Positions 1 through 18,554 of a stretch of DNA of 34,806 nucleotides are shown here, piece after piece. The first letter of the stretch is position 1. Every line of letters starts with the position of its first letter. The DNA is from Alphaproteobacteria bacterium (GTDB taxonomy: Bacteria > Pseudomonadota > Alphaproteobacteria > SMXQ01). The notes under the pieces were generated by a model, which saw nothing but the letters and a program-made list of their open reading frames with translations, did not search any database and was not told the DNA's origin. Where the stretch lies: contig JAOTVC010000011.1 of the NCBI GenBank assembly GCA_029863585.1, positions 1 through 34,806 on the forward strand, in the 5' to 3' direction. Made by a program: the position numbers and the translations under genes.

Positions 1-126
1 GGCGACAACGTGTCGATGAGCGTCGAGCTGATCCAGCCGATCGCCATGGACGAGGGCCTGCGCTTCGCCATCCGCGAGGGCGGGCGCACCGTCGGCGCCG
101 GCGTCGTCGCCAAAATCATCGAGTAG
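1..126 (+). CDS. tuf: Elongation factor Tu, C-terminal end (partial, first tuf copy)
   Basis: The window opens inside a tuf gene; only the last 41 codons and the stop are present, read in frame from base 1 ([10 protein letters not shown]... ending AKIIE). EF-Tu carries aminoacyl-tRNA to the ribosome as a GTP complex in the cytoplasm; this piece belongs to its C-terminal beta-barrel domain. All 126 bases are identical to the 3' end of the complete tuf at 16198-17388, and the match stops exactly at the stop codon. The following tRNA-Trp, secE and nusG match the usual context of the second tuf copy (tufB position) in proteobacteria. Identification is secure; which copy should be called A or B is convention. 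Confidence 0.97.
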   Translation, partial: GDNVSMSVELIQPIAMDEGLRFAIREGGRTVGAGVVAKIIE

Positions 127-201
127 GGTCTGGCGCGCTTTGGCATATGTGCGGGAAAGTCTTGAGATGGGCGGCCGGGGTGACCCGGACCGTCCGAGCG
201 A

Positions 202-277
202 AGGAGCGTAGCTCAATTGGCAGAGCGCCGGTCTCCAAAACCGGAGGTTGGGGGTTCGAGGCCCTCCGCTCCTGCCA
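202..277 (+). tRNA. trnW: tRNA-Trp (anticodon CCA)
   Basis: This 76-nt cloverleaf has a 7-bp acceptor stem (AGGAGCG with CGCTCCT), a D arm with AATTGGCAG in the loop, and a 5-bp anticodon stem (228-232 with 240-244). The anticodon CCA lies at 235-237. A T arm with GGTTCGAG follows, then a G discriminator base and an encoded CCA end at 275-277. A CCA anticodon reads UGG, so this is tRNA-Trp. It sits between tuf and secE, the position seen in many proteobacteria, and is probably cotranscribed with one or both. Confidence 0.97.
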
Positions 278-329
278 GCTTGGAATTTGATGGCAGGGTC
301 CGCGCGGGCCATGACGGTCGGGATTGATG

Positions 330-527
330 ATGGCGAAGACGTCACCGTTTCAGTTTATCCAGCAGGTTCGCCAGGAGGTCTCGAAGGTCACCTGGCCGAC
401 CCGCAAGGAGCTTACCATCACCACCATCATGGTGTTCATCATGGTGGTCTTGGCGGCGGTGTTCTTCCTGATCGTCGATCAGGTGATTTCGGTGGGGATC
501 AAGTTCATCCTCGGATTGGGTAATTAG
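330..527 (+). CDS. secE: SecE, preprotein translocase subunit
   Basis: SecE is a small essential inner-membrane subunit of the SecYEG channel that clamps SecY. The 65-residue protein has the short single-span form common outside gamma-proteobacteria. An amphipathic N-terminus carries the conserved [10 protein letters not shown] at residues 16-25, followed by one hydrophobic span at about 31-55. Three in-frame starts are adjacent (TTG 324, ATG 327, ATG 330). I chose ATG 330 because the protein then begins MAKTSPFQF, the usual alphaproteobacterial start, and a GGTCGGGA stretch lies about 6 nt upstream. It is followed after 22 nt by nusG, its usual partner. Confidence 0.95.
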   Translation: MAKTSPFQFIQQVRQEVSKVTWPTRKELTITTIMVFIMVVLAAVFFLIVDQVISVGIKFILGLGN

Positions 528-549
528 GTTTCGGGTTCGGTCGGGGCAC

Positions 550-1080
550 ATGGCGCAACACTGGTATGTCATCCACGTCTATTCGGGCTTCGAGAAGAAG
601 GTCGCCGAATCGATCCGGGAACAGGCCGAACAGAAGGGCGTTGGCGATCTGTTCGAGGAAGTGCTGGTCCCGGTGGAAGAGGTCGTGGAGATGCGCCGCG
701 GCGCCAAGGTGGCGGCGGAACGCAAGTTCTTCCCGGGCTATGTCCTGGTCAAGATGGAGATGACCGACGACACCTGGCACCTGGTCAAGAACACGCCCAA
801 GGTCACGGGCTTCCTGGGTGGCGGGGCGCGGCCCAGTCCGGTGGCCCAGCGCGAGGTGGACCGCATCCTGCAGCAGGTCCAGGAAGGGATCGAACGGCCC
901 AAGCCGTCGGTCACCTTCGAAGTCGGCGAGCAGGTACGGGTCGCGGACGGTCCCTTCACCTCCTTTACCGGGCTGGTGGAGGAAGTGGATGAGGAACGGG
1001 CGCGGCTCAAGGTGGCGGTGTCGATTTTCGGCCGGGCGACCCCGGTCGAGTTGGAGTATTCCCAGGTCGAAAAGGCCTGA
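550..1080 (+). CDS. nusG: Transcription termination/antitermination factor NusG
   Basis: NusG binds RNA polymerase, suppresses pausing, and links the polymerase to Rho or to ribosomal protein S10. The 176-residue protein shows both expected domains. The N-terminal NGN domain starts [12 protein letters not shown] and contains FFPGYV at residues 60-65. A linker of about 105-120 leads to a C-terminal KOW domain ([12 protein letters not shown] at 125-136, then FGRATPVEL at 160-168). Length and motifs are normal for the family. It lies 22 nt after secE and is followed by a 133-nt gap with two strong hairpins before rplK. Confidence 0.97.
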   Translation: MAQHWYVIHVYSGFEKKVAESIREQAEQKGVGDLFEEVLVPVEEVVEMRRGAKVAAERKFFPGYVLVKMEMTDDTWHLVKNTPKVTGFLGGGARPSPVAQREVDRILQQVQEGIERPKPSVTFEVGEQVRVADGPFTSFTGLVEEVDEERARLKVAVSIFGRATPVELEYSQVEKA

Positions 1081-1098
1081 GGACCGCGTGTGTTGATC

Positions 1099-1137
1099 GG
1101 CCGGGCTTGCCCGGCCCCGTGCGGGAGGCTTGCCTCC
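1099..1137 (+). other. Tandem CTTG-loop RNA hairpins in the nusG-rplK gap
   Basis: Two perfect hairpins lie 7 nt apart. The first pairs GGCCGGG (1099-1105) with CCCGGCC (1110-1116) around a CTTG loop. The second pairs GGAGG (1124-1128) with CCTCC (1133-1137), again around CTTG. No T-tract follows, so they are not intrinsic terminators. They lie in the rplK leader, where L1 feedback control acts in E. coli, but I cannot match them to the known L1 site. They could instead serve in RNA processing or stability. Confidence 0.5.
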
Positions 1138-1213
1138 GAAGACCAGGAGGGGCCGCACCGCGCACCCCTTGAAAGCGCGCCGGTTGCGCGTGAGCGATAC
1201 GGAAGGGAGTATC

Positions 1214-1648
1214 ATGGCGAAGAAAGAGATGGGCTTCATCAAGCTCCAGGTGCCGGCCGGCCAGGCCAACCCGTCGCCGCCGATCGGCCCGGCGTTGGGC
1301 CAGCACGGCGTCAATATCATGGAATTCTGCAAGGCCTTCAACGCCCAGTGCCAGAGCGAGGGCCTCGAGCAGGGGATGCCGATCCCGGTGGTCATCACGG
1401 TCTACCAGGACCGCAGCTTCTCGTTCACGACGAAGACGCCACCCGCCAGCTACTTCCTCAAGAAGGCGGCGCGCCTGCCCAAGGGATCCCAGGAACCGGG
1501 CAAGAACATCATCGGCCGTGTGACCATGGCCCAATGCCGCGAGATCGCGGAGAAGAAGCAGGCGGATTTGAACGCAAACGATGTAGATCAGGCGGCCAAG
1601 ATCATCGCCGGCACGGCGCGATCCATGGGCCTGGAAGTGGTGGGCTGA
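1214..1648 (+). CDS. rplK: 50S ribosomal protein L11
   Basis: L11 forms the stalk base of the 50S GTPase-associated centre by binding 23S rRNA helices 43/44. The 144-residue protein begins [12 protein letters not shown] and carries the conserved proline-rich stretch [13 protein letters not shown] near the N-terminus and the RNA-binding C-terminal domain ending near [10 protein letters not shown]. The reading frame is open further upstream, but ATG 1214 is preceded by GGAAGGGAG at 1201-1209 and gives the standard N-terminus and length (about 142-144). It is separated from rplA by only 3 nt, implying coupled translation. Confidence 0.97.
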   Translation: MAKKEMGFIKLQVPAGQANPSPPIGPALGQHGVNIMEFCKAFNAQCQSEGLEQGMPIPVVITVYQDRSFSFTTKTPPASYFLKKAARLPKGSQEPGKNIIGRVTMAQCREIAEKKQADLNANDVDQAAKIIAGTARSMGLEVVG

Positions 1649-1651
1649 GCC

Positions 1652-2347
1652 ATGGCGAAGAACGGAAAACGCATTAAGAAGGCGCTCGACGGGATCGATC
1701 GGGAGGCCGATTACGCGCTCGCCGATGCGCTGAAGATGGTCAAGGAACGCGCGACCACGAAGTTCGACGAGACGGTGGAAATGTCCATCAACCTCAATGT
1801 CGATCCCCGGCACGCCGACCAGATGGTGCGCGGCGTGGTCTCGCTGCCCCACGGCACCGGCAAGACGGTGCGCGTCGCGGTGTTCGCCAAGGGCGACAAG
1901 ATCAAGGAAGCCGAGGCCGCCGGCGCCGACATCGTCGGCGGCGAGGACCTGGCCGAGAAGATCCAGGCCGGCGAGATCAATTTCGACCGCTGCGTCGCGA
2001 CCCCCGACATGATGAGCGTGGTCGGCAAGCTGGGAAAGGTGCTGGGCCCGCGCGGCCTGATGCCCAATCCGAAGCTCGGCACGGTGACGCCGGACGTCGC
2101 CGGCGCCGTGGCCGCGGTCAAGGGCGGCCAGGTCGAATACCGCACCGAAAAGGCCGGCATCATCCACGCCGGCGTCGGCAAGGCCAGCTTTGGCGAAGAA
2201 CAGTTGGCGGCCAATATTCGCACCTTGTTCGACGCGGTGATGAAGGCCAAGCCGTCGGGTGCCAAGGGCACCTATGTGAAACGCGCGTCGCTCTCCTCGA
2301 CCATGGGTCCGGGGGTGCGGCTTGATATTTCGAGTCTGGAGCAGTAG
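1652..2347 (+). CDS. rplA: 50S ribosomal protein L1
   Basis: L1 forms the mobile L1 stalk near the E site and in many bacteria represses its own rplK-rplA mRNA. The 231-residue protein has normal length and the family signature [12 protein letters not shown] at about residues 133-144, with the Gly/Lys-rich [10 protein letters not shown] following. It starts 3 nt after the rplK stop, as in the classical L11 operon. After its stop comes a 270-nt structured leader before rplJ. Confidence 0.97.
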   Translation: MAKNGKRIKKALDGIDREADYALADALKMVKERATTKFDETVEMSINLNVDPRHADQMVRGVVSLPHGTGKTVRVAVFAKGDKIKEAEAAGADIVGGEDLAEKIQAGEINFDRCVATPDMMSVVGKLGKVLGPRGLMPNPKLGTVTPDVAGAVAAVKGGQVEYRTEKAGIIHAGVGKASFGEEQLAANIRTLFDAVMKAKPSGAKGTYVKRASLSSTMGPGVRLDISSLEQ

Positions 2348-2399
2348 CCGGACTCATTCGATTTCCGTCCCCTCTTGGGGCGGAATAAGGCGGAACCTA

Positions 2400-2467
2400 G
2401 GTTTCGCCGGCCTGTCCGAGACTACAGGTGCGCCGGGCTGACGAGGCCCGGGGCTTAAGGGGAAACC
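2400..2467 (+). ncRNA. L10-leader-like RNA upstream of rplJ
   Basis: The rplA-rplJ gap folds on inspection into a closed three-way junction. An outer helix GGTTTC (2400-2405) with GAAACC (2462-2467) encloses two hairpins: CCTGT (2411-2415) with ACAGG (2424-2428), and CCGGGC (2433-2438) with GCCCGG (2446-2451, loop TGACGAG). In bacteria the rplJ leader binds the L10-L12 complex, which represses rplJL translation. Position and architecture fit that element. The call rests on hand folding, not on a covariance model. Confidence 0.65.
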
Positions 2468-2493
2468 GCCTGTTGAGACGGGAGAGAGATGCT

Positions 2494-2596
2494 GGGGGCC
2501 AGGGCCCCCGGGCTTGATCTTCTGGGACAGGGGAGCGGACCCTCGGGCGCACCCTGGGGTCCAAGTTGGAACGCTGTCCCGCGTCCAAAACGGGAC
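2494..2596 (+). other. Additional hairpins between the L10 leader and rplJ
   Basis: Three further inverted repeats follow the leader core: GGGGGC/GCCCCC (2494-2499 with 2504-2509), GGACCC/GGGTCC (2537-2542 with 2557-2562) and GTCCCG/CGGGAC (2576-2581 with 2591-2596). None has a downstream T-tract. The last ends about 20 nt before the rplJ start and could affect ribosome access. Their function is unknown. Confidence 0.4.
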
Positions 2597-2617
2597 GGCC
2601 AGTTAATGGAGACGAAA

Positions 2618-3136
2618 GTGGACCGTACCGAGAAGAAAAATCTGGTCGCTTCGCTCAAGGACCTGTTCGAAGGCACCAACCTCATGGTGGTGACCCAGCA
2701 GAGCGGGTTAACGGTCGCGGAATCCTCCGATCTCCGCAACCGGATGCGCGATGCAGGGGCCAGCTTCAAGGTGACCAAGAACCGGCTCGCGCGTCTCGCC
2801 CTTGACGGCACGAAGTTTGCCGAGCTCACGTCCCTGTTCTCCGGGCCCACGGCGGTTGCGACCTCCGAGGACTCGGTGGCGGCGGCGAAGGTTGCCGTGG
2901 GTTTCGCCAAGGATAATGACAAGCTTGTCATCATCGGCGGGGCGCTCGACGGCCAGGTGCTCGATGTCGATCGGATCAAGGCGCTCGCCGCGCTGCCGTC
3001 CCTCGACGAACTGCGTGCCAAGCTGGTTGGCATGATCTCCACGCCGGCGACACGGATCGCCCGGGTGCTCAGCGCGCCGGGTGGCCAGGTGGCCCGCGTG
3101 ATTTCGGCCTATTCGGAAAAGGGAGAGGCGGCCTAG
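2618..3136 (+). CDS. rplJ: 50S ribosomal protein L10
   Basis: L10 anchors the L7/L12 dimers to the stalk base and, with L12, represses its own mRNA through the leader. I chose the GTG at 2618 as start. GGAG at 2608-2611 sits 6 nt before it, the protein then begins MDRTEKKNLVASL as in other alphaproteobacteria, and the length is 172 residues, normal for the family. An in-frame ATG at 2606 would add four residues but overlaps the Shine-Dalgarno sequence. The core has LTVAESSDLRNRMR and FKVTKNRLARLAL. It is followed by rplL after 46 nt. Confidence 0.94.
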   Translation: MDRTEKKNLVASLKDLFEGTNLMVVTQQSGLTVAESSDLRNRMRDAGASFKVTKNRLARLALDGTKFAELTSLFSGPTAVATSEDSVAAAKVAVGFAKDNDKLVIIGGALDGQVLDVDRIKALAALPSLDELRAKLVGMISTPATRIARVLSAPGGQVARVISAYSEKGEAA

Positions 3137-3182
3137 CCGACCCAGACCCAGACCCAGACATTCAAGCCAAATGGAGTGAAAC

Positions 3183-3554
3183 ATGGCGGATATTGAAAAG
3201 ATTGCGGAAGACCTTTCCGGCCTCACGGTCCTGGAAGCCGCGGAACTTTCCAAGCTGTTGGAAGAGAAATGGGGCGTCAGTGCCGCGGCACCGGTTGCGG
3301 TGGCGGCGGCCGGCCCGGCTGCGGCGGCGGAGGCCGAGGTCAAGGACAGTTTCGACGTCATCCTTGCCGGCTTCGGCGACAAGAAGATCAATGTCATCAA
3401 GGAGGTTCGGGCCATCACCGGTCTCGGCCTCAAGGAAGCCAAGGACCTTGTCGAGGGCGTGCCGAAGCCGGTGCGCGAAGGCGTCGACAAGGACGAGGCC
3501 GACAAGCTCAAGGCGCAGCTTGAAGGCGCAGGCGCCACGGTGGAGCTGGCCTAG
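3183..3554 (+). CDS. rplL: 50S ribosomal protein L7/L12
   Basis: L7/L12 is the multicopy acidic stalk protein that recruits and stimulates translational GTPases. The 123-residue protein has the normal three-part layout: an N-terminal dimerisation helix region (about 1-35), an Ala/Pro/Val-rich flexible hinge (about 36-52), and a globular C-terminal domain with [24 protein letters not shown] lies just before the ATG. In E. coli this gene is made in excess of its operon partners, which fits a separate ribosome-binding site. Confidence 0.97.
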   Translation: MADIEKIAEDLSGLTVLEAAELSKLLEEKWGVSAAAPVAVAAAGPAAAAEAEVKDSFDVILAGFGDKKINVIKEVRAITGLGLKEAKDLVEGVPKPVREGVDKDEADKLKAQLEGAGATVELA

Positions 3555-3594
3555 AGACTCCGCCCAAGTTGTAGCCTTCGGGCACGCGTTCCGG

Positions 3595-3626
3595 CCCCGG
3601 CCTCCCTCATCTCAAGGGGGCCGGGG
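3595..3626 (+). other. GC-rich hairpin between rplL and rpoB
   Basis: CCCCGGCC (3595-3602) pairs with GGCCGGGG (3619-3626), extended inwards by three more pairs including one G-U, with a loop of about 10 nt. No T-run follows, so it is not a classical intrinsic terminator. In E. coli this same gap holds a partial terminator and an RNase III processing site that set the ratio of rplL to rpoB expression. A similar role here is inference. Confidence 0.5.
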
Positions 3627-3702
3627 ACCGAAATTTCGAAGAAGCACCGGGTCAATCGGGGCCCGGCTAACGCGTCGATTAAATTAAAAGGACCATCGAT
3701 TC

Positions 3703-12144
<8,442 letters not shown>

Positions 12145-12193
12145 ATCCGGGCTTCACGGGCGGCCGGGTGGCGGCCCGGCGTGGAAATACCAG

Positions 12194-12224
12194 GGCGCCG
12201 CCCATTCTGGGCGGCGCCTTTTTT
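12194..12224 (+). terminator. Intrinsic terminator after rpoC
   Basis: A perfect 11-bp GC-rich stem (GGCGCCGCCCA at 12194-12204 with TGGGCGGCGCC at 12208-12218) has a TTC loop and is followed at once by six T residues. A second, weaker hairpin without a T-run (GCCGGG/CCCGGC, 12163-12180) precedes it. This is a strong Rho-independent terminator in the + direction. The minus strand lacks a matching T-run at the other side, so it is one-way. Confidence 0.95.
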
Positions 12225-12365
12225 CTGTCCGATTGCGGCATCGCGCCGCTTCCGCCCGGCCATGCCCGGCGGGGCCGGGGTGTCGCGTAACCCGATGTCC
12301 GCTGGAAGCCATCAGCAGACATAGACGGGCCCGTTTTCTCGGCGCGTCGGGCTTGGGCCGGGTCT

Positions 12366-12596
12366 TTATGAGGGCCTAAGACCTGATTCGATGATCGGCG
12401 GAGGCGTGTCTTTCACCTGGCCCCAAGGGGGCGGCACCCACGGGCCGGTTTCCTGGCGCCCTGATTGATCTGGGCGCTTTCGATAATGTGCGCAGTTGTC
12501 GGGATCGTCGGCGATCGCGTGGTGGCATCGCCCGGCAATATTGTAGCGGCAGTCAAGCCGCGAACAGTCCAGACCGACGATCATGCATTTATGCAT
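12366..12596 (-). CDS. Small cysteine-rich protein of unknown function
   Basis: This 76-residue minus-strand ORF has a good ribosome-binding site: GGAGGAAG (12610 down to 12603) lies 6 nt before the ATG. The first 40 residues hold five cysteines (C4, C11, C16, C24, C35) and four histidines (H2, H25, H26, H37). The spacing C-x4-C-x7-C-x10-C, with RYN after C16 and a Tyr three residues after C35, loosely resembles the four-cysteine DUF1540-type domain; metal binding is an inference. The second half is Pro-rich and probably disordered. There is no signal peptide or membrane span. It stands alone, facing the rpoC terminator and transcribed away from the str operon. I do not assign a function. Confidence 0.72.
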   Translation of the reverse strand: MHKCMIVGLDCSRLDCRYNIAGRCHHAIADDPDNCAHYRKRPDQSGRQETGPWVPPPWGQVKDTPPPIIESGLRPS

Positions 12597-12931
12597 GGGT
12601 TTCTTCCTCCCTTATTCTTGGAAACTTCTGTTTCAAATACGCCATATTCACTCGACATTTTCTATAATGTCATAGCGGCACCAGAGCATAAACCGTTGTC
12701 TGCCGTAGCGTTGCGGCAACTGGCCGAGCCGGCCCCTCCCGATTGTTGGGAAGGATGCCAATGTCCGCCGAGGGTCGAAGGTTAACGGGGTGCCCAATCT
12801 TTCGGCTCGGGCGGCCTTATGCGCGCGCGCTCGGGCATCGTTAAGGAAGGGATGGATTCGGCCCGGCCAACGGGCCGGTGAAACCGTCCAAGGCCCCCGG
12901 AAAACAAGCGTTTTTTTCGGTAAATGAGGGG
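12597..12931. other. Intergenic stretch between the Cys-rich gene and the str promoter
   Basis: I see no convincing gene here; the ORFs that exist lack ribosome-binding sites and look like shadow frames. About 12611-12690 is clearly richer in A and T than its surroundings and contains the dyad GACATT-N6-AATGTC at 12654-12671. It must hold the minus-strand gene's promoter, but I cannot pick a confident -35/-10 pair. A weak A/T stem (CCGGAAAA at 12897-12904 with TTTTTCGG at 12913-12920) lies just before the str promoter. Confidence 0.5.
12654..12671. promoter_or_regulatory. Operator-like dyad upstream of the Cys-rich gene
   Basis: A perfect inverted repeat has GACATT and AATGTC arms separated by 6 nt (TTCTAT). 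It lies 58 nt upstream of the minus-strand gene's start in an AT-rich pocket. The size suits a dimeric regulator, but no regulator is encoded nearby, and chance cannot be excluded for 6-nt arms. Confidence 0.3.
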
Positions 12932-12960
12932 TTGACGGGCCTTGGCTCCGTCACTAGTAT
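12932..12960 (+). promoter_or_regulatory. Sigma70-type promoter of the str operon
   Basis: TTGACG (12932-12937) and TAGTAT (12955-12960) are separated by exactly 17 nt, each one mismatch from consensus. Transcription would start near 12967 and give a leader of about 240 nt before rpsL. It is well placed to restart transcription after the rpoC terminator. Confidence 0.8.
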
Positions 12961-12966
12961 GCGCGC

Positions 12967-13207
12967 TCCTTCGTTGGGGCCGGTGGTAGGTGTCCATCCT
13001 AGACGCGGTCTCGGGTTTTTGAAGCAACCTTATAGGCCCCGCTTCGGTCGGGCCGTTTGATGGACCGGTGGCGAGCTGATCGCAGGCGCTCTGCGTGTGC
13101 TCGCTTGTTGTGTAATTTCAAGGATTTGATCCCGGTTTGTCCGGGACGGAGCGGGCGCTTTCGGCCTTTGGCCCTGGCCCCGATGGGAAATTGGAAGGTT
13201 TGTCCTG
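12967..13207 (+). other. Long 5' leader of rpsL
   Basis: There is no convincing gene in this roughly 240-nt untranslated stretch. It contains GC-rich pairings, the clearest being TCCCGG (13130-13135) with CCGGGA (13141-13146) around a TTTGT loop. In E. coli the str operon is controlled by S7 in the rpsL-rpsG gap, but here that gap is only 9 nt, so any feedback site may lie in this leader instead (inference). Confidence 0.4.
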
Positions 13208-13579
13208 ATGCCGACGATCAACCAGTTGATTCGCAAGCCGCGCAAGAAGCCCGTGGCCCGGAACAAGGTTCCGGCGATGGAGGCTTGCCCGCAAAAGCGC
13301 GGCGTCTGCACCCGCGTCTACACCACCACGCCGAAGAAACCCAATTCGGCGCTGCGCAAGGTGGCGCGCGTGCGGCTGACCAACGGGTTCGAAGTGACCA
13401 GCTATATCCCCGGCGAAGGGCACAATCTGCAGGAGCATTCCGTGGTGATGATCCGCGGCGGCCGCGTCAAGGATCTGCCCGGCGTGCGCTACCACATCAT
13501 CCGCGGCACGCTCGACACCCAGGGGGTCGGCGACCGCCGCCAGCGCCGCTCCAAATACGGCGCCAAGCGCCCGAGGTAG
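13208..13579 (+). CDS. rpsL: 30S ribosomal protein S12
   Basis: S12 sits at the decoding centre and controls tRNA-selection accuracy. The 123-residue protein is of normal length. The streptomycin-relevant segments are in their sensitive, wild-type form: [11 protein letters not shown] at about 41-51 and [13 protein letters not shown] at about 84-96. It begins [19 protein letters not shown] stretch lies about 10 nt before the ATG. It is the first gene of the str operon, followed 9 nt later by rpsG. Confidence 0.98.
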   Translation: MPTINQLIRKPRKKPVARNKVPAMEACPQKRGVCTRVYTTTPKKPNSALRKVARVRLTNGFEVTSYIPGEGHNLQEHSVVMIRGGRVKDLPGVRYHIIRGTLDTQGVGDRRQRRSKYGAKRPR

Positions 13580-14056
<477 letters not shown>

Positions 14057-14107
14057 CAACAGGGACGCGTCCGTCAGACACGCGATACATTCCCAGGAAA
14101 ATTTGTC

Positions 14108-16180
<2,073 letters not shown>

Positions 16181-16197
16181 GGGAACGGAGAGACGTC

Positions 16198-17388
<1,191 letters not shown>

Positions 17389-17439
17389 CAAGAGAGCTCA
17401 GGCTTCCCGGGTGACGGGACGGGACAGGACATACGAACC

Positions 17440-17748
17440 ATGGAAAACCAAAACATACGCATCCGGCTCAAGGCGTTCGACCATCGCTTGTTGGACCAGT
17501 CCACCAGCGAGATCGTCGGCACCGCCAAGCGCACCGGGGCACAGGTTCGCGGCCCGATTCCCTTGCCGACTCGGATCGAGAAGTTCACCGTGCTGCGCTC
17601 GCCCCATGTCGACAAGAAATCGCGGGAGCAGTTCGAGGTTCGCACCCACAAACGGCTGCTGGATATTATCGACCCGACGCCCCAGACCGTGGATGCGCTG
17701 ATGAAGCTCGACCTCGCGGCCGGCGTCGACGTCGAGATCAAGCTGTAA
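17440..17748 (+). CDS. rpsJ: 30S ribosomal protein S10 (NusE)
   Basis: S10 is part of the 30S head and, as NusE, partners NusB in antitermination and binds the NusG KOW domain to couple transcription with translation. The 102-residue protein has normal length, beginning [19 protein letters not shown] and carrying [29 protein letters not shown] in its expected place (quoted motif is split: [13 protein letters not shown], then [13 protein letters not shown]). It is the first gene of the S10 cluster, 51 nt after tuf. I see no clear promoter or terminator in that gap, so it may be read through from the str operon. Confidence 0.97.
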   Translation: MENQNIRIRLKAFDHRLLDQSTSEIVGTAKRTGAQVRGPIPLPTRIEKFTVLRSPHVDKKSREQFEVRTHKRLLDIIDPTPQTVDALMKLDLAAGVDVEIKL

Positions 17749-17772
17749 GGGCGCCCGGGAGACGGAGAGAAC

Positions 17773-18549
17773 GTGGATAACGCCATGCGCACCGGAATAA
17801 TCGCACAGAAGATGGGCATGACCCGGCTGTTCTCGGAAGACGGCCGGCACGTCCCGGTGACCGTGCTCAAGGTCGACAACTGTCAGGTTGTGGCCCAGAA
17901 AACGGCGGAGAAGGACGGTTACACCGCCCTGCAGCTCGGCGTCGGCACGGCCAAGGCCAAGAACACGCCGAAGCCGCAGCGGGGCCATTTCGCCAAGGCC
18001 AAGGTGGAGCCCAAGCGGCGGCTGGTCGAGTTCCGGGTCGCCGACGACGCGTTGGTCGACGTCGGGACCGAGATCAAGCCGAGCCATTTCGTCGCCGGAC
18101 AAAAGGTGGACGTGGTCAGCACTTCGATCGGCAAGGGCTTTGCGGGCGGCATGAAGCGCCATAACTTCGCCGGCCTTGAAGCCAGCCACGGCGTTTCGAT
18201 CTCTCACCGCTCACACGGTTCTACCGGCCACAGCCAGGACCCGGGCAAGGTGTTCAAGGGCAAGAAGATGGCGGGTCACATGGGCGACCGGCGGGTGACG
18301 ACCCAGAACCTCGAGGTTCACGCCACCGATGACACCGAAGGCCTGATCCTGATCCGCGGCGCGGTGCCGGGCGCCAAGGGTGGTTACGTTTTGATTTCCG
18401 ACGCCGTCAAGCGGCCCCGGCCCGAGGATGCGCCATACCCGGCGGGGACCGGCGCGGCGCCTGCTGAGGAGGCCCCGGCCGAGGACGTCGCCCCGGAAGA
18501 AGCTGCCGCCGAAGACGCCGGCGACGGCGAAGAAGACAAGAAGGACTGA
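17773..18549 (+). CDS. rplC: 50S ribosomal protein L3 with acidic C-terminal tail
   Basis: L3 is an early 50S assembly protein reaching the peptidyl-transferase centre. I chose GTG 17773 because GGAG lies 5 nt upstream; ATG 17785 (giving [11 protein letters not shown]) is the alternative and would shorten the 258-residue protein by four. The core has [20 protein letters not shown], where Gln155 corresponds to the residue methylated by PrmB in E. coli. After about residue 216 the protein runs into an Ala/Pro/Glu/Asp tail of about 42 residues with some 15 acidic ones, absent from E. coli L3 (about 209 residues). Such tails occur in other alphaproteobacteria. Confidence 0.95.
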   Translation: MDNAMRTGIIAQKMGMTRLFSEDGRHVPVTVLKVDNCQVVAQKTAEKDGYTALQLGVGTAKAKNTPKPQRGHFAKAKVEPKRRLVEFRVADDALVDVGTEIKPSHFVAGQKVDVVSTSIGKGFAGGMKRHNFAGLEASHGVSISHRSHGSTGHSQDPGKVFKGKKMAGHMGDRRVTTQNLEVHATDDTEGLILIRGAVPGAKGGYVLISDAVKRPRPEDAPYPAGTGAAPAEEAPAEDVAPEEAAAEDAGDGEEDKKD

Positions 18550-18554
18550 GCCCG

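Noticed and set aside
162-190. Possible promoter before tRNA-Trp (TTGAGA)
   Set aside because: The bases 17 nt downstream (CCGGAC) do not resemble a -10 box.
248-523. A frame with a run of histidines (HHHHH...HH) overlapping secE
   Set aside because: It is the shifted reading of ACCATCACCACCATCAT within secE; secE is well conserved in the other frame, and the frame begins inside tRNA-Trp.
1169-1200. Possible rplK promoter (TTGAAA then GCGATAC)
   Set aside because: The -10 match is poor, the spacing is too long, and it would leave almost no leader before the start codon.
12465-12785. A 106-codon + strand frame in the rpoC-rpsL gap
   Set aside because: It overlaps the better supported minus-strand Cys-rich gene, has no ribosome-binding site and no recognisable domain.
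12782-13027. An 81-codon minus-strand frame across the str promoter
   Set aside because: It would cover the TTGACG/TAGTAT promoter, lacks a Shine-Dalgarno sequence and has a basic low-complexity composition.
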